Source: an uncultured Eubacteriales bacterium (GTDB taxonomy: Bacteria; Bacillota_A; Clostridia; Christensenellales; Aristaeellaceae). Taken from it: a DNA stretch of 6,441 nucleotides. The notes under the pieces are model-generated. The model did no database searches, had not been told where the DNA came from, and was given only the letters and a program-made list of their open reading frames with translations. The position numbers and the translations under genes were made by a program. Positions within the stretch are counted from its first letter, which is position 1. Every line of letters begins with the position of its first letter. Shown here in pieces: positions 1 to 6,441 of this stretch. Location: assembly GCA_902803675.1 (NCBI GenBank), contig CADCQZ010000406.1, forward strand, positions 1 through 6,441, in the 5' to 3' direction.

Positions 1-1974
1 GCCCTGCCCCAGATCATCAGGGGCTTCCATATGACGGGCCTCACCACCCAGAAGATCTTCTGGAGCTATAACGACGCGGATCCCTTCCCCCATCACGCCT
101 TCCTGTGGCGCGGGCTGGACGGGAGCATGATCCCCACCTTCCTGCACATGTTCTACGAGACCCAGGTGGACGCGGCCACGGTGCACAAGCGCTGGGTGAG
201 CCGCCTGGAGACGGACGGGAGCGGGGACTTTTACCTGCCCTTCGGCTACGGGGACGGGGGCGGCGGGCCCACCCGGGACGACATGGAGCAGGTGCGCCGG
301 CAGAAGGACCTGCAGGGCGCGCCCAAGCTCTACTGGATCTCCCCGGAGGACTACCTGAAAAAGCGCGACAACGGCAGCCTGCCGGTCTACCGGGGCGAAC
401 TGTATGTGACCTGCCACCGGGGCACCTACACTTCCCAGGCCGAAGTCAAAAAGGGCAACCGCCGCGCGGAGCGGACTTTAAGGGCCTGGGAGATGCTCGA
501 GGCCGTCAGCGCCTTCACGGGCCGCGGCCCCTATCCCGCGGAAGAGATCGAGAAGAGCTGGAAAACGCTTTTGACCAACCAGTTCCACGACATCCTGCCC
601 GGATCCTCCATCGCCGACGTGTATGTCAGGGCCCGGGCGGAGCTCAGGGCCATCCGGGAAAAAAGCATGGACCGCGCCCGGGACGCGCTGTGCGCCCTCG
701 CCCTTCCGGGGAGGGGCTGCACCGTGTTCAATCCCTCCTCCCACAGGGTGACGCGCCTGATACGTTTGGATGAGAGCTATTCTTCCGGCGCCGCCGCCCC
801 GGACGGGAGGACCTTCCCCGCCGAAAAGGACGGGAAGGGAGCGCTGGTGCTTGCGGACCTTGAGCCCATGAGCGCCGTGACGCTCGCCCCCGCGAAGGCG
901 GGCCCGGGCCCCGGAGCGAAACTTTACGCGGACGGGGAGAACTACATTTTCGAGAACAGCGTCCTTACAGCCGCGGTGAACGCCCGCGGGGAGCTCCTCT
1001 CCATGAAGCTCAGGGGGAGCGATCGGGAGCGGGTGCGCTCGAAGTCCAACGTGTTCCACCTCTACCGGGACCTGCCGAGGAAGTTCGACGCCTGGGACAT
1101 CGACAGCCAGACCGAGCGGCGGGAAGTGCCCCTTGACGCGCAAAACGAGGCCGCGATCGAGAAGGCGGAAGGGCTCTGCGCGCAGCTGAAGGTGACGACG
1201 CGCTTCGGATCCTCCGCTCTCTGCCAGAAGATCCGGCTCACGGCGGGCGCATCTCAACTGGAATTCATCACCGAGGCCGAATGGCATGAGTGCCACCGCC
1301 TGCTCAAGGTGTCCTTCGACACGGGCATCGACGCGGACACGGCCGCCCACCGGATCCAGTTCGGCTTCCTGGAACGGCCGGCCCACCGGTCGAGGAACTA
1401 CGACCGCGACCGGTTCGAGGTGAGCGCCCACACCTGGACCGCCCTGAGGGACGCCTCCCGGGGCGCGGCCGTGCTCAATGACTGCAAATACGGCGTGTCC
1501 GTCAACGACGGCGTGATCGGCCTGAGCCTCTTGAGATCCCCGAAGTACCCGGATCCGGAGGCGGACATGGGGAGCCACACCTTCACCTACGCCTACCGTG
1601 TCTTCGACGGCAGCCTGGAAGCCGGCGGCGTCGAGGAGGCGGCGGACGCCCTCAATGATCCCGTGTTCACGGTGCCGGGGAGCGTTCCCTTCACCGGCAT
1701 CATCGATATCAGCGACCCGAGCGTCGCCGTCGAGAGCGTGAAGCTGGCGGAGGACGGCTCCGGCGACATGATCGTCAGGCTGTATGAGTCCATGGGCGGC
1801 GCCCGGGAAGCGCGCGTCACGCCGCTGATCCCCTTCGGGGAAGCGCGCTGCTGCTCCCTGGAGGAGGAGCCCGGGGAGGCGGTCCCGGAAAAGGACGGCG
1901 CCCTCAAACTATGCTTCAGGCCCTTTGAGATCATTTCGCTGCGGCTCACGCGGCCCGGACAGAAAGAAGGTTGA
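1..1974 (+). CDS. GH38 alpha-mannosidase, 5'-partial (C-terminal ~657 residues)
   Basis: Probable retaining, zinc-dependent exo-alpha-mannosidase releasing mannose from alpha-mannosides. The frame is open from base 1, and the residues before the first ATG (ALPQIIRGFH, bases 1-30) are already GH38 sequence that normally follows the catalytic PDxFG motif. The ATG at 31 is therefore internal and the true start lies upstream. Motifs seen in order: TQKIFW and FPHHAFLWRGLDGS; YGDGGGGPT (bases 247-273), whose Asp may be the acid/base; ELYVTCHRGTYTSQAEVKKG (about 400-459); NQFHDILPGSSI (577-612), whose His at 586-588 should be a zinc ligand; then the C-terminal beta domains with VFNPSS, FDAWDID (1084-1104) and VLNDCKYG (1471-1494), ending in the usual PFEIISLRL. 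Bacterial members usually have about 1000 residues, so roughly one third is missing, including the nucleophile Asp. No frameshift is seen. The next gene follows after 3 bp, so the two are probably co-transcribed and translationally coupled. The family call is firm; linkage specificity cannot be read here. Confidence 0.93.
   Translation, partial: ALPQIIRGFHMTGLTTQKIFWSYNDADPFPHHAFLWRGLDGSMIPTFLHMFYETQVDAATVHKRWVSRLETDGSGDFYLPFGYGDGGGGPTRDDMEQVRRQKDLQGAPKLYWISPEDYLKKRDNGSLPVYRGELYVTCHRGTYTSQAEVKKGNRRAERTLRAWEMLEAVSAFTGRGPYPAEEIEKSWKTLLTNQFHDILPGSSIADVYVRARAELRAIREKSMDRARDALCALALPGRGCTVFNPSSHRVTRLIRLDESYSSGAAAPDGRTFPAEKDGKGALVLADLEPMSAVTLAPAKAGPGPGAKLYADGENYIFENSVLTAAVNARGELLSMKLRGSDRERVRSKSNVFHLYRDLPRKFDAWDIDSQTERREVPLDAQNEAAIEKAEGLCAQLKVTTRFGSSALCQKIRLTAGASQLEFITEAEWHECHRLLKVSFDTGIDADTAAHRIQFGFLERPAHRSRNYDRDRFEVSAHTWTALRDASRGAAVLNDCKYGVSVNDGVIGLSLLRSPKYPDPEADMGSHTFTYAYRVFDGSLEAGGVEEAADALNDPVFTVPGSVPFTGIIDISDPSVAVESVKLAEDGSGDMIVRLYESMGGAREARVTPLIPFGEARCCSLEEEPGEAVPEKDGALKLCFRPFEIISLRLTRPGQKEG
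1961..1970 (+). promoter_or_regulatory. Ribosome binding site for the GH106-type gene
   Basis: The purine run AGAAAGAAGG ends 7 bases before the ATG at 1978 and lies inside the last codons of the upstream GH38 gene, whose TGA is at 1972-1974. Spacing is normal. Its position over the upstream stop codon supports the choice of start and suggests translational coupling. Confidence 0.7.
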
Positions 1975-1977
1975 TCC

Positions 1978-4900
1978 ATGCTGTACCCCCGAAACACCGA
2001 AGCAAAACTGGACCCGGAACTGTTCCGCCGTCCCACCGCCGAATACCGGGGCGCTCCCTTCTGGGCCTGGAACTGCGACCTGAAGGATGACCTGCTGCGC
2101 CGGGAGATCCGGGTGATGCGCGACATGGGCATGGGCGGGTTCCACATGCACACCCGCAGCGGCATGAGCATCAAGTACCTGAGCGACGAGTTCATGGACA
2201 AGGTGCGCCTGTGCGTGGAGGAAGCCCGGAAAAACCACATGCTGGCCTGGCTGTACGACGAGGACAAATGGCCCTCGGGGTTCGCCGGGGGATACGTGAC
2301 GGAAAAAGAGGAGAACCGGCAGCGGTTTCTCCTCTTTTCGCCCAAAGCGCCGGAAAAAGGCGCGCTCCTGGCCCGGTATGAGGTGAGGTTGAGGCCGGAC
2401 GGCCGACTTGAAAGCTACCGCCGCCTAACAGCGGAGGAAAATCCGATCGGCCCGGTCTGGTACGCGTCGGAGCAGGTGACCGAGCCCCGGCCCTGGTTCC
2501 ACTTCAACGGGTATGTGGACACCATGAACAAATCGGCCATCCGGGACTTCATCCATATCACCCACGACCGGTATCACGAGGTGCTGGGGGATGACATGGG
2601 CACGATATGCCCCGCCATCTTCACCGACGAGCCTCAGATGACGCGAAAGACCACCCTGTCCCTGTCCACGGATCTGCAGGACGTGATCCTCCCCTGGACC
2701 GGGGACCTGGAGGAGAGCTACCGGGAGGCCTTCGGCGAGAGCCTGCTGGACCGCCTGCCGGAGGTGATCTGGGAGCTGCCCCAAGGGATCTCACAGACCC
2801 GGTACCGCTACCACGACCACGCCACGGAGCGCTTCGTATCCGCCTTCTGCGACCAGATCGGCGCCTGGTGCGATGATCACCACATCCTGATGACCGGGCA
2901 CATGATGCAGGAGGGCACCCTGCAGTCCCAGACCCAGGCGGTGGGCGAGGTGATGCGCGCCTACCGGGCCTTCACCCTGCCCGGGATCGACCAGCTGTGC
3001 GACGGCCGTGAGTTCGTCACCCTGAAACAGGCGGCCTCCGCCGCCCACCAGCAGGGCTGCCCGGGGGTCATCAGTGAAATGTACGGCGTGACCAACTGGG
3101 ATTTCGACTTCAAGGGCCACAAGCTCCAGGGCGACTGGCAGGCCGCCCTGGGCGTCACCGTGCGAGTGCACCACCTGTACTGGTGCTCCATGCACGGGGA
3201 ATCCAAAAGGGACTACCCCGCCTCCATCGGGCATCAGAGCCCCTGGTGGCGGGAGTACCCGCTGATCGAGGATCATTTCTCCCGGGTGAACACCCTCATG
3301 ACCCGGGGAAAGCCCCTGATCCGCGTCGGCGTGATCCATCCCGTGGAGTCCTGCTGGATCGCCTGGGGGCCCAACGACCTGACCGGCCTGAAGCGCGCGG
3401 AGCTGGACCGCAAATTCGCCGAGGTGACGGACTGGCTGCTCAGGGACACCCTGGACTTCGACTATATCTGCGAGTCCACCCTGCCGCGCCTTAAGAAGGC
3501 CGGCCCGGGCCTCACCGTGGGAGAGATGACCTACGACGCGGTGATCGTGCCCGCCTGCGAGACCATCCGGTCCACCACCCTCGACGCGCTCAAAGCCTTC
3601 CGGGACGCGGGCGGGAAGGTGATCTTCCTGGGCAGCGTGCCTGAGTATGTGGACGCTCTCCCCTCCCGGGAAGCGGCCGACTTCAGTGAGAAATGCGAAT
3701 GCCTGCCCTGGGACCGGGAAAAGCTGAACGAGAGCCTCCTGCCCTTCAGGGAGATCCGCGTGCTGGACCGCAAGGGATATCCGGCGTCCACCCTCCTCAC
3801 CGCGCTGCGGCGGGACGGGGACGGGCGCTCCCTGTTCATCTCCCACTTCAGGCCCGCGCGCCGCGGCGCCCCGGAGAAAAAGGAGGAGTACCATATCACG
3901 CTGAAGGGCTGCTGGGACCTGAAGGTCCATGATACCCTCACCGGCGAGATCCGCCCCTTTGAGGCCCGGCGCGGGGAGGACGAGACGGTATTCACCTGGG
4001 ATTGCTATTCCCAGGACAGCCTGCTTCTGCGCCTTGAGCCCGCGGCGCCCGGAAGCGCTTCAGACACCCGGGAGCGCGCCCTCAACGGCAGCTACGGCAT
4101 CTCGATGGCGGAGGACTACACCCCGAACTTCGAGCCGGAGACCGAGAAAGTGCTGCCCCCGCCGGATGAGATCATCCCCCGCGAGGACAACGTGCTCGTC
4201 CTGGACACCGCCGTGTGGCGCGTGGACGACGGCCCCTGGCAGGAGGAGGAGGAAATGCTCCGCATCGGGGTGAAGGCGAAGGAAATGAAAAATATCTCCA
4301 TCGCCGCCGTGGCCGGCGCCCAGCCCTGGGCCCTGCCCAAAGAAAAAGCGGAACACACGCTGTCCTTACGCGTCACGTTCCGCTCCGATATTTCTCTCAA
4401 ACGCGCCCGCCTGGCCCTGGAGGACGCGGATATCTCGACAGTCACCTTCAACGGCGAGCCCCTTACCCGGGAACAGGACGGCTTCTTCGCCGACGAGGCT
4501 ATCGCCGCCTTCCCCGTGGGCCCGGTGAAGCAGGGCCTCAACACCGTGGAGATCACCAAGCCCCTGGCCGCCTCCACCGCGGTGGAGAACCTGTTCCTTT
4601 TGGGGGACTTCGGGGTCACCGTGCGGGGCGCGGACAAAAAGATCGTCCCCGCGGCGCGGGAGCTCGCGTACGGGGACTGGACCGGGCAGGGCTTCCCCTT
4701 CTATTCCGGGGCCATGACCTGCCGCTGGCATATAAAGGGCGGAAGGAAGCTGCGCCTCAGGCTGGGGCGGTTCAGCGCGCCCTGCGTCACGGCGGAGCTG
4801 GACGGGAAGCGCGTGGGGGACCTGAGCCTCTCGCCGTCGGAAGTGTCCCTGGGGCACCTGACGGAAGGAGATCATATCCTGGACATCACGGTATACCCCA

Positions 4901-5064
4901 GCCGGATCAACTCCTTCGGCATGCTGCACCTCAATGATCCCACGCTGACCTGGTTCGGGCCCAACGCCTGGCGCACCACCGGCATGCAGTGGACGAAGAA
5001 CTACATGCTCACCCCCACGGGGCTGCTGACCGAGCCCCACCTGTTCGAGGAAAAGGAGAAATGA
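1978..5064 (+). CDS. GH106-type (alpha-L-rhamnosidase-like) glycoside hydrolase
   Basis: Predicted exo-glycosidase of the large, mostly uncharacterised bacterial group related to GH106 alpha-L-rhamnosidases; the sugar released is not certain. The start is set by the RBS at 1961-1970 and by conserved sequence beginning near residue 20. N-terminal barrel, about residues 20-450: AEYRGAPFWAWNC, GMGGFHMHTRSGM, WLYDEDKWPSG (D94-E95-D96), IFTDEPQ (E218), VISEMYG (E367), then GESKRDYP (K410-R411-D412) and HQSPWW. E218 and E367 are my candidates for the catalytic acid/base pair, by inference from their conserved motif context. Residues about 510-575 (MTYDAVIVPACETI, DAGGKVIFLG) look like an alpha/beta, GATase-like domain such as those in beta-galactosidase-type enzymes. 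The rest is beta-sandwich, ending in a jelly-roll region with CRWHIKGG and INSFGMLHLNDP. The N-terminus (MLYPRNTEAKLDPELF) has no hydrophobic segment, so the protein is probably cytoplasmic. At 1028 residues it is full length. It is coupled to the GH38 gene and convergent with the next gene. Confidence 0.85.
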   Translation: MLYPRNTEAKLDPELFRRPTAEYRGAPFWAWNCDLKDDLLRREIRVMRDMGMGGFHMHTRSGMSIKYLSDEFMDKVRLCVEEARKNHMLAWLYDEDKWPSGFAGGYVTEKEENRQRFLLFSPKAPEKGALLARYEVRLRPDGRLESYRRLTAEENPIGPVWYASEQVTEPRPWFHFNGYVDTMNKSAIRDFIHITHDRYHEVLGDDMGTICPAIFTDEPQMTRKTTLSLSTDLQDVILPWTGDLEESYREAFGESLLDRLPEVIWELPQGISQTRYRYHDHATERFVSAFCDQIGAWCDDHHILMTGHMMQEGTLQSQTQAVGEVMRAYRAFTLPGIDQLCDGREFVTLKQAASAAHQQGCPGVISEMYGVTNWDFDFKGHKLQGDWQAALGVTVRVHHLYWCSMHGESKRDYPASIGHQSPWWREYPLIEDHFSRVNTLMTRGKPLIRVGVIHPVESCWIAWGPNDLTGLKRAELDRKFAEVTDWLLRDTLDFDYICESTLPRLKKAGPGLTVGEMTYDAVIVPACETIRSTTLDALKAFRDAGGKVIFLGSVPEYVDALPSREAADFSEKCECLPWDREKLNESLLPFREIRVLDRKGYPASTLLTALRRDGDGRSLFISHFRPARRGAPEKKEEYHITLKGCWDLKVHDTLTGEIRPFEARRGEDETVFTWDCYSQDSLLLRLEPAAPGSASDTRERALNGSYGISMAEDYTPNFEPETEKVLPPPDEIIPREDNVLVLDTAVWRVDDGPWQEEEEMLRIGVKAKEMKNISIAAVAGAQPWALPKEKAEHTLSLRVTFRSDISLKRARLALEDADISTVTFNGEPLTREQDGFFADEAIAAFPVGPVKQGLNTVEITKPLAASTAVENLFLLGDFGVTVRGADKKIVPAARELAYGDWTGQGFPFYSGAMTCRWHIKGGRKLRLRLGRFSAPCVTAELDGKRVGDLSLSPSEVSLGHLTEGDHILDITVYPSRINSFGMLHLNDPTLTWFGPNAWRTTGMQWTKNYMLTPTGLLTEPHLFEEKEK

Positions 5065-5071
5065 TCAGGGC

Positions 5072-5089
5072 CCGCCCGTCACAGGGCGG
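5072..5089. other. Small GC-rich inverted repeat at the convergent junction
   Basis: CCGCCC (5072-5077) and GGGCGG (5084-5089) form a 6-bp stem with a 6-base loop, GTCACA, that contains part of the stop codon of the minus-strand gene. No T run directly follows on either strand, so it is a weak candidate for a bidirectional terminator. It is recorded because the 14-bp gap between the convergent genes offers nothing better. Confidence 0.25.
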
Positions 5090-5116
5090 CCGCCGGCAGG
5101 CCCGTCATGAGGGCGG
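5074..5116. repeat. Imperfect short tandem duplication at the end of the GH38-like gene
   Basis: GCCCGTCA at 5074-5081 followed by GGGCGG at 5084-5089 recurs as GCCCGTCA at 5100-5107 followed by GGGCGG at 5111-5116. The period is 26-27 bases, and the spacer differs by one base (CA versus TGA). On the minus strand the upstream copy reads in frame as A-A-L-M-T-G, while the second copy, one base shorter, reads A-A-L then TGA stop. The copies could be a small duplication or chance similarity in GC-rich sequence. Confidence 0.45.
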
Positions 5117-6441
5117 CGCATTTTTTGAGCTGCTCTGCCGGGGCCGCCGGCGGCTTTACGTCAAGGGTGTAGCGGAACTCGTGCCAGCCGCCCAGGTCCA
5201 CGGCGAAATTGGTCTCCCAGTAATTGTTCATCACCCGGCTCACGATCACCGACCGGTTAAGGGAAATATCCTGCCCGTCACACAGTGTGACGGGCCCTGT
5301 TTTATCCTCCCCGAAGGAGATGAGGGGCGCGTCCATGCAGCCGATGACCAGGTCAAAGCTTTCCCCCCGGCGCAGCACGCCGTTCTTGAGGCACCAGAAA
5401 GCCCCGCAGGTCCCCGGCAGCTGATCGATGCCCGGGCGCATGACGCAGCCGGTCTTGTCGATATAGGTCTCGTTCGACCCGTCCGCTTTAAAGGGCATCA
5501 TCAAAAGGATGCTCTCGGCGTCCGGGCAGCTCTTTTTGCGCAGGCGGAGCCTCACATCCATCCGGGGCATGATCTTCCACACCGTCACCCGGAGGGAACA
5601 CTCCTCCGTGCCCTCCAGGGCGTAAGCGACGGTGAGGTCCACGCTCGCCTCGCCCCGGTCCGTCACGGCAAAACGCGTGGGCCGGGACAGATACCGCCTC
5701 GTGTTCACCGTGCGCCGGGCGCGGCCCATGCGCCGCCGGGAGGATGTCTGCGGCCCGGCGGCCGGGGTGACTTCATACAGGCAGGTGAAGGCGCCGTAAG
5801 GGCTGCTCTGATCCAGCAGCTCCTGTCCCGTCTCACGCCAGATGACGGAGGAGATGCCCTTCTTTTCGTCCGTGCGGAGGATGAAGAACGGCGTCTCCAG
5901 ATACTCCGGCGTTTCAAGCCCCGGGATCTCCTTCAGGTCCCGCACCGCGTCGGCGCACATCCAGGCCGTGTGGGCGGGCATCTCCTGCCCGGGCGACTTG
6001 TACCCCAGCCGCAGATCGGCGCTCTCCCCCGCCTTGAGGGTGACGGCCGTGCGGGCCACGCGCCCCCGGGGCCCGGGCAGCGTCTGGGTGGGCAGGGGCT
6101 TTCCCGTCCTCAGGTCCGTAAGGCGCAGCTCCTCCCCCCTCTGGGCCCGGCCGAAGGGATACTCCCACGAGAGCAGGGGCACCTCCACGGGCGCGGTCAC
6201 CGGGAAGGGATACGGGTTCAGCACCCGGAAACGCAGGGCCCGGTCGGGGTAAGGGGCACGGTCCCCCAGATGGGACAAAAGCCCATCCAGCAGCGTGGAC
6301 GCCGCGGTGTTCGCGTTCACCGCGTAAGCCGTCGTTTTAAGGTCCATCTCCCTCACCAGGCTTAAATACGGGTCGCTCACCGAGGCGGAATGCCCCCAGG
6401 TGTGCTCGGCGTAGAGCATCATGTCCCGGCCGGAGGCCTCC
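5079..6441 (-). CDS. Divergent GH38-like glycosidase, 5'-partial (C-terminal ~453 residues)
   Basis: C-terminal part of a protein of the GH38-related glycosidase group, distinct from the canonical alpha-mannosidase in this window. The minus-strand frame is open to the window edge. The residues before the first ATG (EASGRD, bases 6440-6423) continue the reading frame without a stop, so the ATG pair at 6422-6417 is internal. Visible landmarks: LYAEHTWGHSASVSDP near the start, whose His (6404-6402) may correspond to the zinc-ligand His of NQFHD in GH38; LNPYPFPVTAPVEVPL opening the beta-sandwich region; RRRMGRARR (around 5709-5738); MPFKADGSNETYIDKTG; RPGIDQLPGTCGAFW; CMDAPLISFGE; and MNNYWETNF followed by GWHEFRYTLDV, a closing segment typical of these proteins. 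The N-terminal catalytic domain is outside the window, so activity, specificity and secretion cannot be judged. It converges on the GH106-type gene with a 14-bp gap. The family link rests on recalled motif patterns and is moderately secure; alpha-mannosidase activity is not implied. Confidence 0.78.
   Translation of the reverse strand, partial: EASGRDMMLYAEHTWGHSASVSDPYLSLVREMDLKTTAYAVNANTAASTLLDGLLSHLGDRAPYPDRALRFRVLNPYPFPVTAPVEVPLLSWEYPFGRAQRGEELRLTDLRTGKPLPTQTLPGPRGRVARTAVTLKAGESADLRLGYKSPGQEMPAHTAWMCADAVRDLKEIPGLETPEYLETPFFILRTDEKKGISSVIWRETGQELLDQSSPYGAFTCLYEVTPAAGPQTSSRRRMGRARRTVNTRRYLSRPTRFAVTDRGEASVDLTVAYALEGTEECSLRVTVWKIMPRMDVRLRLRKKSCPDAESILLMMPFKADGSNETYIDKTGCVMRPGIDQLPGTCGAFWCLKNGVLRRGESFDLVIGCMDAPLISFGEDKTGPVTLCDGQDISLNRSVIVSRVMNNYWETNFAVDLGGWHEFRYTLDVKPPAAPAEQLKKCAALMTGLPAAAL
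5273..5303 (+). terminator. Possible intrinsic terminator for the plus-strand operon, inside the opposing gene
   Basis: Left arm CCCGTCACAC (5274-5283) and right arm GTGTGACGGG (5285-5294) are perfect reverse complements around the single base A5284. G5273 and C5295 add an eleventh pair. In RNA the innermost bases would open into a small loop. Four T residues at 5300-5303 follow in the plus direction after CCTG, a somewhat long gap for a classical terminator. There is no T run on the minus-strand side. The site lies about 210 bases past the stop of the GH106-type gene and within codons of the minus-strand gene (around the peptide GPVTLCDGQ). It could end read-through transcripts from the operon, or be incidental to coding. 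Confidence 0.35.

Noticed and set aside
31..33. ATG at 31 as the start of the alpha-mannosidase
   Set aside because: The frame is open and family-like before it, and the protein would lack most of its catalytic domain. It is an internal Met in a gene cut by the window edge.
478..1578. Minus-strand open frame of 366 codons opposite the GH38 alpha-mannosidase
   Set aside because: It is antisense to a well-conserved coding region, has low-complexity GC-driven composition, and shows no motifs.
1593..2345. Minus-strand open frame of 250 codons spanning the GH38/GH106 junction
   Set aside because: It is Ser/Arg-rich shadow sequence that crosses two real genes, with no homology pattern recognised.
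2348..2369. Short GCGCC/GGCGC inverted repeat in the GH106-type gene
   Set aside because: A 5-bp stem in GC-rich coding sequence with no T run after it is expected by chance.
2791..3930. Minus-strand open frame of 379 codons opposite the GH106-type gene
   Set aside because: It has shadow composition rich in Gly, His, Val and Pro, no recognisable domain, and lies entirely within a conserved plus-strand enzyme.
4989..6365. Long plus-strand open frame of 458 codons covering the minus-strand GH38-like gene
   Set aside because: Its product is rich in Arg, Gly, Pro and His with no family motif, it begins inside the GH106-type gene, and it mirrors a minus-strand frame that has clear conserved motifs. 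Long antisense frames are expected at this GC content.
6417..6422. ATG pair on the minus strand as the start of the GH38-like gene
   Set aside because: Codons before it continue open to the window edge, and conserved sequence begins immediately, leaving no room for the N-terminal domain. It is an internal position.

Overview
The window is GC-rich (roughly two thirds G+C by eye) and almost completely coding. It holds three carbohydrate-active enzyme genes: two complete at the 3' end but cut at the 5' end by the window edges, and one complete. Protein style, tight gene packing and AG-rich ribosome binding sites suggest an uncultivated high-GC Clostridia-type Bacillota from a gut or rumen community. 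That placement is inference; no marker gene is present, and another fibre-degrading phylum cannot be excluded.

Layout: (1) 1-1974, plus strand, is the C-terminal two thirds of a canonical glycoside hydrolase family 38 (GH38) alpha-mannosidase whose N-terminal catalytic part lies before the window. (2) 1978-5064, plus strand, is a complete 1028-residue GH106-type (alpha-L-rhamnosidase-like) glycoside hydrolase. It starts 3 bp after the first gene and is very likely in the same operon. (3) 5079-6441, minus strand, is the C-terminal part of a second, divergent GH38-like protein that converges on gene 2 with a 14-bp gap.

Together the genes look like part of a catabolic locus for a mannose-containing, possibly deoxysugar-decorated glycan. 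The complete protein (gene 2) has no visible signal peptide, so it probably acts in the cytoplasm on imported oligosaccharides. No transporter, regulator, RNA gene, mobile element or CRISPR array is visible.

The most interesting non-coding signals are at the convergent junction. There is no credible terminator in the gap, but a perfect-arm inverted repeat followed by a short T run lies about 210 bp further on, inside gene 3 in antisense. A small imperfect tandem duplication also creates the stop codon of gene 3. I see no clear evidence for a wholly new biological system. The unusual enzyme combination and the unassigned specificity of genes 2 and 3 are the best leads.
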